Shown piece by piece: positions 17,216-25,856 of a stretch of 64,000 nucleotides of DNA. Where the stretch lies: positions 1 to 64,000 of the forward strand of contig NZ_KB904182.1 of assembly GCF_000380025.1 (NCBI RefSeq), written 5' to 3'. The notes beneath the pieces were generated by a model. The model made no database searches. It was given only the letters and a program-made list of their open reading frames with translations, and had not been told where the DNA came from. The number at the start of each line of letters is the position of its first letter. The first letter of the stretch is position 1. This stretch comes from Streptococcus entericus DSM 14446 (GTDB lineage: Bacteria; Bacillota; Bacilli; Lactobacillales; Streptococcaceae). A program made the position numbers and the translations under genes.

Positions 17216-17340
17216 ATGAGCATCTCTATCGTCTTACTGCGTGGCGTGATGCCGAGCGGTAAAAACAGCATCAACATGGCTTTTTGAAAGAGAGTTTAGA
17301 AGACACATGATCTGACAACGTCCAGAACCCAAGTCTTCCA
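17216..17340 (+). pseudogene. N-terminal remnant of a DUF1697 gene
   Basis: Begins with ATG and SD AAGGAAAGG, encoding SISIVLLRGVMPSGKNSIN and MAF, then a stop in frame. One base further the homology continues as LKESLEDT and SDNVQ. Over the first 50 or so bases it is about 90 percent identical to the intact gene at 14770. Confidence 0.8.
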
Positions 17341-17450
17341 TTCAGGAGTATTACTGATAAAGACTCGCTCACCGTCCATCGCTGAATAGCTAACTGCCAA
17401 AACCATCTCTAAAGCATCTAACCTTTCATAAATAAGAACATCAGCTAAAT

Positions 17451-17497
17451 AAAATTCCCACCTGTATCTGAAAAAAATTGATACAGGTGGGAGTTTT
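17451..17497. terminator. Bidirectional terminator at the right edge of the island
   Basis: A 12-bp perfect stem (17457-17468 with 17480-17491, arm CCCACCTGTATC), T-rich on both sides. It ends mapZ transcription from the right and island transcription from the left. Confidence 0.85.
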
Positions 17498-17518
17498 TAT
17501 TTTCAAACTATTTAATCC

Positions 17519-18883
17519 CTAATAATCCAGAGCATCTGCATGTCCTGCGCCATTTCCGACGAAGTACCCTGTCTTAGCATTGATAGAGAAGAGGTAGGTT
17601 CCGTCTGATTTGAAGAGGTTGTAGTAACCATTGCCATTGATAATATTTACAGGTTCAAGGATATAATTATCCCCTGTAAAGTAGCCACGTTCACGAGAGA
17701 CGCGGAGAATCTCTTCTAGCACACCATCGTTAAACGCCCATGCAGGATTTGATGCATCAGCAATCACTGCTTGGTTGTATGGTACACGGCTGAGCTCTCG
17801 CTGAAGCGGTACAGTTGGTTCGCTCGACTTGCCTGCTTTTGCATCACTAACATCTGGAGTTGCTGTGTCAGGAGCTGTTGACTTGTCTTGTTGGGCAGTG
17901 GTGCTCGGAGCTGTGCCAGAGTTTGCCAAGCCTTTTGCTTCAGTGATAACGCCTTGCAAGAGCGTATCAAGATTAGCTTTTCCTGTGTTTAAAACGGATG
18001 CGGTCAAGTGGTCAAAGCTTGCTCCTTCTTTTACTTTAGCTTCAACTTTATCACCATCCACAATAGCTGGCGTTTCAAACTGCTCGTTCACAGCGGTAAT
18101 CGCTGTAATAGCTTTTTTCAAGCTGTCAACTTTTGCCTTGGCAGCCTCGTAGTCACTCGTTCCCTCCAAGGTTTTCAAGGCTTCCTCTAAAGCAGTGATA
18201 TTGTCAAACTCGCTGTTTTTAGGTTTTGTAAGAGCTTCATCGGCAAAAAATGTTTTGTAAAGGTCGTCAAAAGCCTTAACATCTGCTGGCTTAGCAGAAG
18301 ATGTTGCTGTAGAACTACTTTTGCTGGTTGATGTTTGGCTAGACGACATGTTTGTGGTCGCCTGCTTATTGAACTGGTTAAGCCCATAAGCCAAACCGAT
18401 AATCCCCAGGAAAAGCGCAGCTAAGCTACCGATAATCCACCCTTTTCGTTTTGGTCGGTTAGGGGCTGTGGCAAAATCATCTCCGTAAAAGGTTTCAATC
18501 TCAGCAACCTTACTAAGATCGTCAGTCACAGGTGCCACAGGCGCAATAATCTGATCAAAGCCTTCTGGTTGTTTTGAAGCGGCTACTTCCTCAGAGCCCA
18601 CCTGTGTTTCCAGTTCCTGACGCTGTTTTTCGATAAAATTATCAAGAGACGAGGTATCCATGTCAGACAAGTTCTTCATGTTATCCTTGTTCGCAAATTT
18701 TTGCTCACCAATTTTGTCGCGATTTTTTTTGATGTACTTATCTAGGACACTGTCCTCGGCTGTCACACCAGCAGCCAAATCGGCTTCTTTTTGGACGGCT
18801 TCTTCAACAGTCATCTCTCTTGCCTGTTCAAAATCAAGATTTTGTTCATTTAGAGGTTGGTTCGGGGTATTTTCTTTAGACAT
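17519..18883 (-). CDS. mapZ: Mid-cell division-site positioning protein MapZ
   Basis: A 454-residue bitopic membrane protein that marks the division site in streptococci and positions FtsZ. The N-terminal cytoplasmic part is acidic and contains FEQAREMTVEEAVQKEA; conserved TSSLDNFIEKQRQELE follows near 77-92. A basic stretch RPKRKG then precedes one membrane helix (about 148-170). The outer part has a Ser/Thr-rich stalk, helical segments and a C-terminal conserved domain with YNQAVIADASNPAW and YNLFKSDGTYLF. ATG 18883 has AGGAGG upstream and overlaps the 3' end of the methyltransferase gene by 8 bp, matching the usual streptococcal gene pair. Confidence 0.92.
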   Translation of the reverse strand: MSKENTPNQPLNEQNLDFEQAREMTVEEAVQKEADLAAGVTAEDSVLDKYIKKNRDKIGEQKFANKDNMKNLSDMDTSSLDNFIEKQRQELETQVGSEEVAASKQPEGFDQIIAPVAPVTDDLSKVAEIETFYGDDFATAPNRPKRKGWIIGSLAALFLGIIGLAYGLNQFNKQATTNMSSSQTSTSKSSSTATSSAKPADVKAFDDLYKTFFADEALTKPKNSEFDNITALEEALKTLEGTSDYEAAKAKVDSLKKAITAITAVNEQFETPAIVDGDKVEAKVKEGASFDHLTASVLNTGKANLDTLLQGVITEAKGLANSGTAPSTTAQQDKSTAPDTATPDVSDAKAGKSSEPTVPLQRELSRVPYNQAVIADASNPAWAFNDGVLEEILRVSRERGYFTGDNYILEPVNIINGNGYYNLFKSDGTYLFSINAKTGYFVGNGAGHADALDY

Positions 18884-20054
18884 CGTTTTTTGACCTCCTG
18901 ATATTATCTGCTCTTTTGACACGCTCACCATAAAACTGATAGAGATCTACTCGGAGAGTGCCGTTGTACAGTTTACGCTTTTTGTCAGCCGTTTGGCCAT
19001 AGCTTTTTTCAAAATGTTCATCACTGGTTAGGATGAATTTACTCCATGTTTTGAGTGGTGCTAGGGTTTGCCCCATTTCATTATACAAAATCTGAATAGC
19101 TTTGTCATCTAACAACCGCTCCCCATAAGGCGGGTTTGACACGATTACGCCATTGATTTTATCCGTGCGGAAGTCCTGCAACCGCATCTGCTTGAAGGTA
19201 ATCACATGACCGAGACCAGCTTCTGCGGCATTTTTCTTAGCAATCTCCACCATACGCTGGTCAATATCGAAACCTGAGATATCCAGCGGCGCCTCATAGT
19301 TTGCTCTGCTATCGGCGTCAGCCCGAACCTCAGCCACTATAGTTTTATCAACCCAAGGCCAGGCTTCGAAGGCAAAATCACGGTTAAAGCCTGGGGCAAT
19401 GTTGCAACCAATCATCGCCGCCTCTATACAAAAGGTGCCCGAGCCACAGGTGATGTCAACGAGCGGTTTGTCAGGAAACCAGTTTGTCAGCATCATGATA
19501 GCTGCTGCCATGTTTTCCTTGATTGGAGCTCCTCCTTTTTCAGTCCGATAGCCACGTTTGAAGAGGCTAGAACCTGTGGTATCAATCATCACTGTTGCGC
19601 GGTCTTTCAAGAGGGAAATTTCAATCTTGAATTCTGGACCATTCTCCATCAGCGGAACACCCTCAGGGCGATGGTAGTGTTTCTGCAGTTTTTTGACAAT
19701 GGCTTTTTTAGTGATGGCCTGAACACTGGGTTCGTTATGTAGCTGGCTCTTAACGCATTTAGCCTTGCTGACAGGAAAGGCACAGCCCAAGGGCAGGTAA
19801 TTTTCCCAGTCTAAGGCAAAGACGCCCTGAAAAAGCTCTTCAAAGGTTTTGGCGGGAAATTCTCCGACGATAATCTTGATGCGGTCAGCAGCTCGCAACC
19901 ACAGGTTGGTTAGAGCGATGTCGCGAACGCTTCCTTGAAATTTTACCTTACCATTTTCCACTTGACAATCTAGTCCTAGAGCCTTGATTTCTTTCCCTAC
20001 TACGGCCTCTAGTCCAGCAGCTGCTGTTGCCACTAAATTAAAGTTCTGTTTCAT
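18876..20054 (-). CDS. THUMP-domain class I RNA methyltransferase (YpsC/RlmL-like)
   Basis: A 392-residue protein. The N-terminal ferredoxin-like/THUMP RNA-binding part (residues 1-155) is followed by a Rossmann methyltransferase with the SAM loop DITCGSGTFCIEAAM (about 197-211) and catalytic NPPYGERL (about 306-313), typical of N2-guanine or N6-adenine RNA methylation. It lies between rnpB and mapZ, the same order as ypsA-gpsB-rnpB-ypsC in Bacillus. ATG 20054 has AAAGGAAAA upstream. The substrate is probably 23S rRNA, by family. Confidence 0.9.
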   Translation of the reverse strand: MKQNFNLVATAAAGLEAVVGKEIKALGLDCQVENGKVKFQGSVRDIALTNLWLRAADRIKIIVGEFPAKTFEELFQGVFALDWENYLPLGCAFPVSKAKCVKSQLHNEPSVQAITKKAIVKKLQKHYHRPEGVPLMENGPEFKIEISLLKDRATVMIDTTGSSLFKRGYRTEKGGAPIKENMAAAIMMLTNWFPDKPLVDITCGSGTFCIEAAMIGCNIAPGFNRDFAFEAWPWVDKTIVAEVRADADSRANYEAPLDISGFDIDQRMVEIAKKNAAEAGLGHVITFKQMRLQDFRTDKINGVIVSNPPYGERLLDDKAIQILYNEMGQTLAPLKTWSKFILTSDEHFEKSYGQTADKKRKLYNGTLRVDLYQFYGERVKRADNIRRSKNDV

Positions 20055-20139
20055 GATTTTCCTTTCTGAATGACGATTAAACAGGAAAAAACTGTGAGAC
20101 ACTTATTTACCTGCTATTATTAGCATCATCTTTCTAAAA

Positions 20140-20163
20140 CAAAAGCTAGCAAACGCTAGCCTA
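20140..20163 (-). terminator. Terminator of rnpB
   Basis: On the minus strand GCTAGC-GTTT-GCTAGC followed by TTTTGTTTT, just after the 3' end of RNase P RNA. Confidence 0.8.
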
Positions 20164-20169
20164 CCTATT

Positions 20170-20560
20170 ATGCAATTTTCTATAAGCCATGTTTTGTCCA
20201 AGGGAGAACTAGGTTACTCTCCCTCTGTATAATCATCTGTCTCCTGTTGCTGAGCAACAGTTGAGATGGTCCGTTCGTTTCCAGCCATCCCATGCCCCGA
20301 CCAAAATTTGGGTTGCTAGCTTGAGGGGTTTACCGCGTTCCATTTTTCACGTTTCCATGAAAACTCCGTCACTGTGGCACTTTTCAGGTCTACTGAAGCA
20401 TATCCTAGAGGACTTAGCCTGTTTGACCGCCGTAACGCAGCAAGCTGCGTCCCTAGACTTATTGGTTCGTCTAGCACAAACACTACTGGCATCACAGCCA
20501 GTGCTAGCATGGACTTTCCTCATAGCAATCTCTGCTACGCGATTATCCAAAAATTGCACA
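20170..20560 (-). ncRNA. rnpB: RNase P RNA, class B
   Basis: The minus strand holds the bacterial RNase P ribozyme that matures tRNA 5' ends. The conserved 5' core GAGGAAAGTCCATGCTAGCA lies near 20505-20525. The outer helix forms between GTGCAATTTTT at the 5' end and GAAAATTGCAT at the 3' end, and ACAGAGGG and GGGGCATGGG elements are present. Size of about 390 nt and the gene order gpsB-rnpB-methyltransferase fit Firmicute class B. Exact ends are estimated from the pairing. Confidence 0.95.
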
Positions 20561-20568
20561 GCACGAGC

Positions 20569-20931
20569 CTATTCTTGGATTTGTTTTCCGAAAACTTCTC
20601 TTTCCAGACGGCTGATGCGTTTCAAAATATCAAAGTTGCTGGCAGAAGTTGGCGTGAATGTCTCAGGTTCACTGTACATAGGGTAGTCAGGTGTTACTAA
20701 TGGTGGTGTGTAAGGCGCAGTATTAGCCTCTTGTTGATCCATTACCTCTTTTAATTTTGCCTTGAGGCGGGCATTTTCTTTCTTCAAACTGTCAATTTCA
20801 GCTAAAAACAGCTCGTAATCATTAATAACATTGTCTAAAAATTCATCAACTTCGGCCTTATCAAACCCCCGCATGGTGACTTTGAACTCTTGCTCAAAAA
20901 TGTCCTTAGGACTATAAATAATCGCTGCCAT
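20569..20931 (-). CDS. gpsB: Cell division regulator GpsB
   Basis: A 120-residue DivIVA-like cytoplasmic protein that coordinates septal and peripheral wall synthesis and supports StkP kinase activity. The N-terminal membrane-binding part [14 protein letters not shown] and [14 protein letters not shown] are typical, then a coiled coil (35-70), a Pro-rich linker and a C-terminal helix [16 protein letters not shown]. It is immediately followed by rnpB (stop 9 bp before its 5' end). Confidence 0.96.
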   Translation of the reverse strand: MAAIIYSPKDIFEQEFKVTMRGFDKAEVDEFLDNVINDYELFLAEIDSLKKENARLKAKLKEVMDQQEANTAPYTPPLVTPDYPMYSEPETFTPTSASNFDILKRISRLEREVFGKQIQE

Positions 20932-20975
20932 TTACTCTCTCCACACTATTGTTTATCGCTAAAAGCTTTATTTCT

Positions 20976-21004
20976 ATGTTACAGGATTTACCCATAAAAA
21001 GCAA
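20976..21004 (-). promoter_or_regulatory. Promoter of gpsB
   Basis: Minus strand: -35 TTGCTT, 17 bp, -10 TAACAT. Confidence 0.5.
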
Positions 21005-21022
21005 GGGAAAACACTGGATTTT

Positions 21023-21544
21023 TTAGGACTCCTCTTGGGCAAGTTCATTTAAGCGCTCAAAATCGAGCTGTTTGATGTCATAGCCTGCTCGTTCTTTTAC
21101 TGCTTTAACAAAATAGCGGAGCTTGGTTTCATGTTCTGAATCGTAAAACAGATAGACCCCTTGGCTGTTGTTAAGGAGGAAATCTTGGTGTTGACTAAGC
21201 TGGCTCGGCTGACTATAGCTAGCAAAGCTATGGTTAACATAATCTAGCTGCCGAAATTTAGCTAAAATCATCTGATTGCTCTCTGACCAAGATTGCCCGT
21301 GATCGGCAAAAGGAAAAATGCAAGCCAACTGCACATCGTACTCTTGTTTCAGCTCTAAAGCCACCTCTAAACACCAGCTTTCAAACCCTAAATTTCCTTG
21401 AAAAATCAGCCAATTCACACCATCTTCAAAGAGCTGAACCAGGTCTTTTTTTATAGCTTTTTTGATGATGTTGACCTTAGGGTCCTTGTCCGAAAAAATG
21501 TTTAGGTCCATGGTTTTGTAGCCCACAACAAGAAATGCAGTCAT
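21023..21544 (-). CDS. YpsA-like SLOG domain protein (DUF1273)
   Basis: A 173-residue protein of the DUF1273/YpsA family, a Rossmann-like SLOG fold. Features are the N-terminal [14 protein letters not shown], a Gly-containing loop near [12 protein letters not shown], and [14 protein letters not shown] proteins bind nucleotides or derivatives; YpsA in Bacillus influences cell division. It is upstream of gpsB on the same strand and divergent from recU. Confidence 0.88.
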   Translation of the reverse strand: MTAFLVVGYKTMDLNIFSDKDPKVNIIKKAIKKDLVQLFEDGVNWLIFQGNLGFESWCLEVALELKQEYDVQLACIFPFADHGQSWSESNQMILAKFRQLDYVNHSFASYSQPSQLSQHQDFLLNNSQGVYLFYDSEHETKLRYFVKAVKERAGYDIKQLDFERLNELAQEES

Positions 21545-21571
21545 ATATTTTTCTCCTTTTTATTTTTATGG

Positions 21572-21577
21572 TATAAT
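21572..21577 (+). promoter_or_regulatory. Extended -10 of recU-pbp1a
   Basis: TGgTATAAT in the intergenic region, 49 bp before recU; no clear -35. Confidence 0.55.
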
Positions 21578-21625
21578 AAGAGTGCTTTATATTGTCCAAA
21601 AGCTAATTTAGGAAAGAGGAGGCTC

Positions 21626-22225
21626 ATGGTTAATTATCCAAATAAACTCAACCGGCGCCTCGTTAGTAACAAAACGGAGACCCAGGTTACTGATTTTGCC
21701 AATCGAGGCATGTCCTTTGAAACAGCCATCAATGCCACAAATGACTATTATTTGTCAAGAGGTCTTGCTGTTATTCATAAAAAACCGACGCCTGTTCAGA
21801 TTGTCAAGGTTGATTACCCACGCCGTAGCCGAGCTAAGATTGTGGAGGCTTATTTTAGGCATGCATCAACAACCGACTACTCTGGTGTCTATCGAGGGTA
21901 CTACATTGATTTTGAGGCCAAGGAAACAAGGCAGAAGGCTAGTTTTCCTCTCAAAAACTTTCATCAACACCAGATTGACCACATGGCTCATGTTCTCGAG
22001 CAGCAGGGCATCTGCTTTGTCCTTCTTCATTTTTCAATAAGCCAGCAAACCTTCCTCTTACCTGCCAAGAGTTTGATTGCCTTTTATACAGAGGTTAAGG
22101 GACAAAAATCAATGCCTCTTGATTATATCAAAAAACACGGCTATCCCATAGAGCAAGGTGCCTTTCCTCAAATTCCTTACTTGGACATTATAGAAAAAAA
22201 TTTGTTAGGCGGTGATGACTATTAA
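21626..22225 (+). CDS. recU: Holliday junction resolvase RecU
   Basis: A 199-residue metal-dependent endonuclease that resolves four-way DNA junctions in recombination and chromosome segregation. The nuclease core shows [29 protein letters not shown] (catalytic Asp, Glu and Lys at about 92-97) and [22 protein letters not shown]. It overlaps PBP1A by about 11-14 bp; the recU-pbp1a pair is standard in streptococci. Confidence 0.96.
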   Translation: MVNYPNKLNRRLVSNKTETQVTDFANRGMSFETAINATNDYYLSRGLAVIHKKPTPVQIVKVDYPRRSRAKIVEAYFRHASTTDYSGVYRGYYIDFEAKETRQKASFPLKNFHQHQIDHMAHVLEQQGICFVLLHFSISQQTFLLPAKSLIAFYTEVKGQKSMPLDYIKKHGYPIEQGAFPQIPYLDIIEKNLLGGDDY

Positions 22226-24362
22226 ACCGACAGTTGTAAAATCTTTAAAATATCTCGCGGGTATCGGTCTGATATTGACAATTCTAGGTACTATACTGGG
22301 CAGTCTAGTCTTTGCTTACTATGCCAGTACCGCACCTAAACTAGACGAGGAACACTTGCAAGTTACTTCTTCCAGTCTGGTGTTTGATAACCAAGGGCAG
22401 TTGATTGCTGACTTGGGTGCTGAAAAGCGTGAAAGTGTTACTGCGGATAATATCCCCTTAAACTTGGTCAATGCGGTGACTGCCATCGAAGACCATCGTT
22501 TCTTCAAACATCGCGGTGTCGATGTTTACCGTATTTTAGGCTCTATCTGGCATAACCTTAACAACGATAGTTTGCAAGGGGGGTCAACTCTCGATCAGCA
22601 GTTGATTAAGTTAGCTTATTTCTCAACCGAAAGCTCTGACCAGACCATAAAACGTAAAATCCAGGAAATCTGGCTATCTCTTCAAATGGAAAAACAGTAC
22701 ACCAAACAAGAGATTTTGACCTTTTATGTCAATAAGGTTTTCATGGGTAACGGTAACTATGGAATGCTGACGGCTTCCAAAGCTTATTTTGGCAAAGACT
22801 TAAAAGACTTGACCACCGCGCAGGTTGCCTTATTGGCTGGTATTCCCCAAGCACCGAGCCAATACAACCCTTATGTCAACCCTGAAGCTGCACAAGAACG
22901 TCGCAACATCGTTTTGGGACAAATGCTTCGCTACGAGCACATCACCCAGGAGGAATACGACCAAGCAGTTGCAACCCCTATAGCAGATGGGTTACTCCCC
23001 TTGTCTGATCGACCAAGCTATGCGCCATATCTCGATAACTACCTCAAACAAGTTATTGAGGAGGTACACGAAAAGACCGGCAGTGATATTTTTACTTCAG
23101 GGTTAAAAGTTCATACTAACGTCGATCAGGCGATTCAACAACACTTGTGGGATATCTACAATACTGACGAATACGTCTATTTCCCAGACAACGACTTCCA
23201 AGTTGCCTCAACCCTTATGGATGTCACAAATGGTAAGGTCATCGCCCAGTTAGGTAGCCGCCTCCAAGACCCGAACACATCGTTTGGTACTAACCAAGCG
23301 GTCATGACTGACCGTGATTGGGGGTCAACCATGAAACCAATTACGGACTACGCACCAGCTTTTGAGTACGATATTTACCATACAACTGCTCATCAGCTAA
23401 ACGACTCTGTTTATAATTGGCCAGGTACCACAACCGAGCTCAACAACTGGGACAAATTGCACTATGGCTGGATGCCTGTTCAACGTGCTATCCAGATGTC
23501 ACGAAATGTGCCTGCGGTTCGAACCCTAGAAGCTGTCGGACTTGAGCGTGCCAAAACCTTCCTCAGTCAAATCGGCATCAACTACCCTGAGCTGTATTAT
23601 TCAAATGCCATTTCAAGTAATACTTCTGTCGTTGACGAGCAATACGGCGCAAGTAGCGAAAACATGGCTGCAGCTTATGCTGCCTTTGCCAACGGAGGCA
23701 CCTACATCAAACCCCAGTATGTCAATAAAATCGAATTTAGTGATGGTCGCGTTGTCGACTACACCCCAGAAGAAACGAGAGCGATGTCAGAAGTGACGGC
23801 TTACATGATGACAGACATGCTAAAAACAGTACTCTACACAGGCGGAACAGGGACAACGGCTTATATTCCAGGGCTCGTTCAGGCAGGTAAGTCTGGGACA
23901 TCAAACTACACTGACGAAGAGTATGCGATTATTGAAGGTGAGTATGGTGTCACACCTGACAGCGTTGGCTTGATGGCTCCCGATGAGATGTTTGTCGGCT
24001 ATACCCCACGTTACTCAATGGCTGTCTGGACAGGTTACAAAAATAGGTTAACGCCTCTTTATGGCAATGATTTGCGAATTGCCCAACGAGTGTACCGTGC
24101 CATGATGACCTACCTAGATGATTATTCGGGAGCTGATTGGGAAATGCCTAGCGGCATCTACCGTAGCGGTGGTTTCCTCTACAGAGATGGTTACTACCCA
24201 CAGCAACAATGGTTTAACTACAGCTCAAGTAGTTCCTCATCTAGTTCATCGACAGACGTCTCATCAACATCGACCCAAACGAGCACCGAGACAACAACAG
24301 ATACTCTTCCAACTGTGAGCCAAGCACAACCAGAAGCCAGCTCCAGTGCTAGTGGTCAGTAA
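22215..24362 (+). CDS. pbp1a: Penicillin-binding protein 1A
   Basis: A 715-residue class A PBP that polymerises glycan strands and cross-links peptides. A short cytoplasmic start leads into a membrane helix (about 14-36). The glycosyltransferase domain has [12 protein letters not shown] and [11 protein letters not shown], then [17 protein letters not shown]. The transpeptidase has STMK (active Ser, about 370), SRN (about 428) and KSGTSN (about 558). The tail is a Ser/Thr-rich low-complexity stretch. ATG 22215 or the adjacent GTG 22212, both within the recU end. No beta-lactam resistance inference is made. Confidence 0.96.
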   Translation: MTIKPTVVKSLKYLAGIGLILTILGTILGSLVFAYYASTAPKLDEEHLQVTSSSLVFDNQGQLIADLGAEKRESVTADNIPLNLVNAVTAIEDHRFFKHRGVDVYRILGSIWHNLNNDSLQGGSTLDQQLIKLAYFSTESSDQTIKRKIQEIWLSLQMEKQYTKQEILTFYVNKVFMGNGNYGMLTASKAYFGKDLKDLTTAQVALLAGIPQAPSQYNPYVNPEAAQERRNIVLGQMLRYEHITQEEYDQAVATPIADGLLPLSDRPSYAPYLDNYLKQVIEEVHEKTGSDIFTSGLKVHTNVDQAIQQHLWDIYNTDEYVYFPDNDFQVASTLMDVTNGKVIAQLGSRLQDPNTSFGTNQAVMTDRDWGSTMKPITDYAPAFEYDIYHTTAHQLNDSVYNWPGTTTELNNWDKLHYGWMPVQRAIQMSRNVPAVRTLEAVGLERAKTFLSQIGINYPELYYSNAISSNTSVVDEQYGASSENMAAAYAAFANGGTYIKPQYVNKIEFSDGRVVDYTPEETRAMSEVTAYMMTDMLKTVLYTGGTGTTAYIPGLVQAGKSGTSNYTDEEYAIIEGEYGVTPDSVGLMAPDEMFVGYTPRYSMAVWTGYKNRLTPLYGNDLRIAQRVYRAMMTYLDDYSGADWEMPSGIYRSGGFLYRDGYYPQQQWFNYSSSSSSSSSSTDVSSTSTQTSTETTTDTLPTVSQAQPEASSSASGQ

Positions 24363-24370
24363 AATAATTG

Positions 24371-24398
24371 CAAAAACTTACTCCAGGGTAGGTTTTTG
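24371..24398 (+). terminator. Terminator of recU-pbp1a
   Basis: An 11-bp stem CAAAAACTTAC/GTAGGTTTTTG with a six-base loop. Confidence 0.65.
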
Positions 24399-24444
24399 TA
24401 TTTGCTTAGATGATCACTTTTTAGTCAAGAGTTTACAAAAGCAT

Positions 24445-24473
24445 TTTACCAAGAGGGCATTGTGTGCTATAAT
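24445..24473 (+). promoter_or_regulatory. Promoter of the YebC-family gene
   Basis: -35 TTTACC, 17 bp, extended -10 TGcTATAAT. Confidence 0.75.
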
Positions 24474-24545
24474 GGTAGAGCAATTAAAGTAGTCAGCTGA
24501 TGGACAGCTCTGCTATTTTCCAAAAAAGATAAAAGGAGACTTACC

Positions 24546-25262
24546 ATGGGACGTAAGTGGATGAACATTGTCGCTAAAAAGACAGCCAAAGACGGGGCTA
24601 ACTCAAAAGTTTATGCCAAGTTTGGAGTTGAAATCTATGTTGCCGCGAAAAAGGGAGAGCCAGACCCAGAGAGTAATGCAGCGCTTCGGTTTGTGCTCGA
24701 GCGAGCTAAGCAGGCCCAAGTACCTAAACACATCATCGACCGTGCGATTGACAAGGCCAAAGGTAAGACTGATGAGACCTTCGTTGAAGGGCGTTATGAA
24801 GGCTTTGGTCCAAATGGATCAATGATTATCGTGGATACCTTGACCAGCAATGTGAATCGAACGGCTGCTAATGTTCGGACAGCCTTCGGTAAAAATGGCG
24901 GGAACATGGGAGCGGCAGGCTCTGTGTCGTTCATGTTTGATAAGAAGGGGGTCATCGTCTTTAATGGTGATGATGCAGACAGCATCTTCGAGACGCTGTT
25001 AGAGGCTGATGTGGAAGTTGATGATGTCGAAGCTGAGGATGGTATGATTACTGTCTACACTGCTCCAACTGACCTTCATAAGGGGCTGGAGGCCCTTCGT
25101 GCAGCAGGTATTAGCGAATTTCAAGTGACTGAGCTTGAGATGATTCCTCAAAGCGAAGTAACTCTATCCGATGAGGATTTGGCGACTTTTGAGAAATTAG
25201 TTGATGCTCTGGAAAACGATGACGATGTGCAAAAGGTTTATCACAACGTCGCAGACTTCTAA
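24546..25262 (+). CDS. YebC/PmpR family protein (YeeN type)
   Basis: A 238-residue YebC family protein. The start [20 protein letters not shown] is typical of the YeeN branch; [20 protein letters not shown] and [13 protein letters not shown] follow. The family was long annotated as transcriptional regulators; recent work links it to translation through difficult proline stretches. The acidic C-terminus is common. SD AAAAGGAGA lies just before the ATG. Monocistronic, closed by a good terminator. Confidence 0.93.
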   Translation: MGRKWMNIVAKKTAKDGANSKVYAKFGVEIYVAAKKGEPDPESNAALRFVLERAKQAQVPKHIIDRAIDKAKGKTDETFVEGRYEGFGPNGSMIIVDTLTSNVNRTAANVRTAFGKNGGNMGAAGSVSFMFDKKGVIVFNGDDADSIFETLLEADVEVDDVEAEDGMITVYTAPTDLHKGLEALRAAGISEFQVTELEMIPQSEVTLSDEDLATFEKLVDALENDDDVQKVYHNVADF

Positions 25263-25275
25263 TTCGCTGAAAAAT

Positions 25276-25319
25276 AAAAACAGACGATTCTGATGACCAA
25301 CTCAGGTTCGTCTGTTTTT
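25276..25319 (+). terminator. Terminator of the YebC-family gene
   Basis: 12-bp stem AAAAACAGACGA/TCGTCTGTTTTT with a 20-nt loop and T-run. Confidence 0.85.
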
Positions 25320-25341
25320 ATTTTTTACCGATAGATATATC

Positions 25342-25351
25342 TACATTTGTA
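25342..25351 (+). promoter_or_regulatory. cop box 1 (CopY operator)
   Basis: TACATTTGTA matches the TACAnnTGTA CopY operator; it lies upstream of the -35. Confidence 0.9.
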
Positions 25352-25360
25352 AATTTTTAT

Positions 25361-25389
25361 TTGACAGCGTCTTTCGCTTATGTTAAAAT
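25361..25389 (+). promoter_or_regulatory. cop operon promoter
   Basis: -35 TTGACA, 17 bp, extended -10 TGtTAAAAT, flanked by two cop boxes. Confidence 0.88.
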
Positions 25390-25394
25390 ATATC

Positions 25395-25404
25395 TACAAA
25401 TGTA
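25395..25404 (+). promoter_or_regulatory. cop box 2 (CopY operator)
   Basis: TACAAATGTA directly after the -10, over the expected transcript start, so bound CopY would block initiation. Confidence 0.9.
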
Positions 25405-25421
25405 AACGAAAGGAGTTCCTT

Positions 25422-25856
25422 ATGTCACTTTCAGCATCTGAATGGCAGGTCATGCGCGTGGTCTGGGCTCAGGGGGCTTTACCTAGCTCAGCCATCATCA
25501 CTAGCCTGCAAGATAAATTCAACTGGTCCCCTTCAACCATCAAGACGTTATTGGGACGCTTGGTGGATAAGGGAGCTCTACAGACGGAGCGTCACGGACG
25601 CCAGTATATCTATTCCCCCATTTTGGCAGAGGAGGCGACCTATCAGGAGGAGGTGCGTCAAGCATTTGACAAAATCTGCCAACGTAAGCATTTACCTCTG
25701 CTCCTATCGATCTTAACAGACTTGCCCATGACAGCAAGCGATATAGCAGCGGCTGAGGCTCTGCTATGCTCCAAAAAAGAGCAGGTGGTTGACGTCGTCC
25801 CATGTAACTGCCTGCCTAGTCAATGCACTTGCGAAAAGGAGGTACAACATGGTTAA
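25422..25856 (+). CDS. copY: Copper-responsive repressor CopY
   Basis: A 144-residue BlaI/MecI-type winged-helix repressor: EWQVMRVVWAQG, then STIKTLLGRLVDKGAL (recognition helix region), and a C-terminal Cys cluster CNCLPSQCTC that binds zinc or copper. Copper displaces zinc and releases the repressor from the two cop boxes upstream. ATG 25422 has AAAGGAG. It overlaps copA by 8 bp. Confidence 0.96.
   Translation: MSLSASEWQVMRVVWAQGALPSSAIITSLQDKFNWSPSTIKTLLGRLVDKGALQTERHGRQYIYSPILAEEATYQEEVRQAFDKICQRKHLPLLLSILTDLPMTASDIAAAEALLCSKKEQVVDVVPCNCLPSQCTCEKEVQHG

Noticed and set aside
17305..17495. Minus-strand frame reading ...ADVLIYERLDALEMVL...FISNTPEW...
   Set aside because: It reads like protein, but it runs through the strong bidirectional terminator, has no start or SD, and overlaps the DUF1697 fragment. 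I cannot match it to a family.
11108..17500. Classical integron (intI with attC sites)
   Set aside because: No integrase gene and no convincing RYYYAAC/GTTRRRY pairs at unit ends; the GTTGGAC near 11143 alone is not enough. The shared leader is described only as a repeat.
20261..20700. Two open frames of 108 and 141 codons over the gpsB-rnpB region
   Set aside because: They lie antisense to RNase P RNA and the gpsB end, without ribosome sites.
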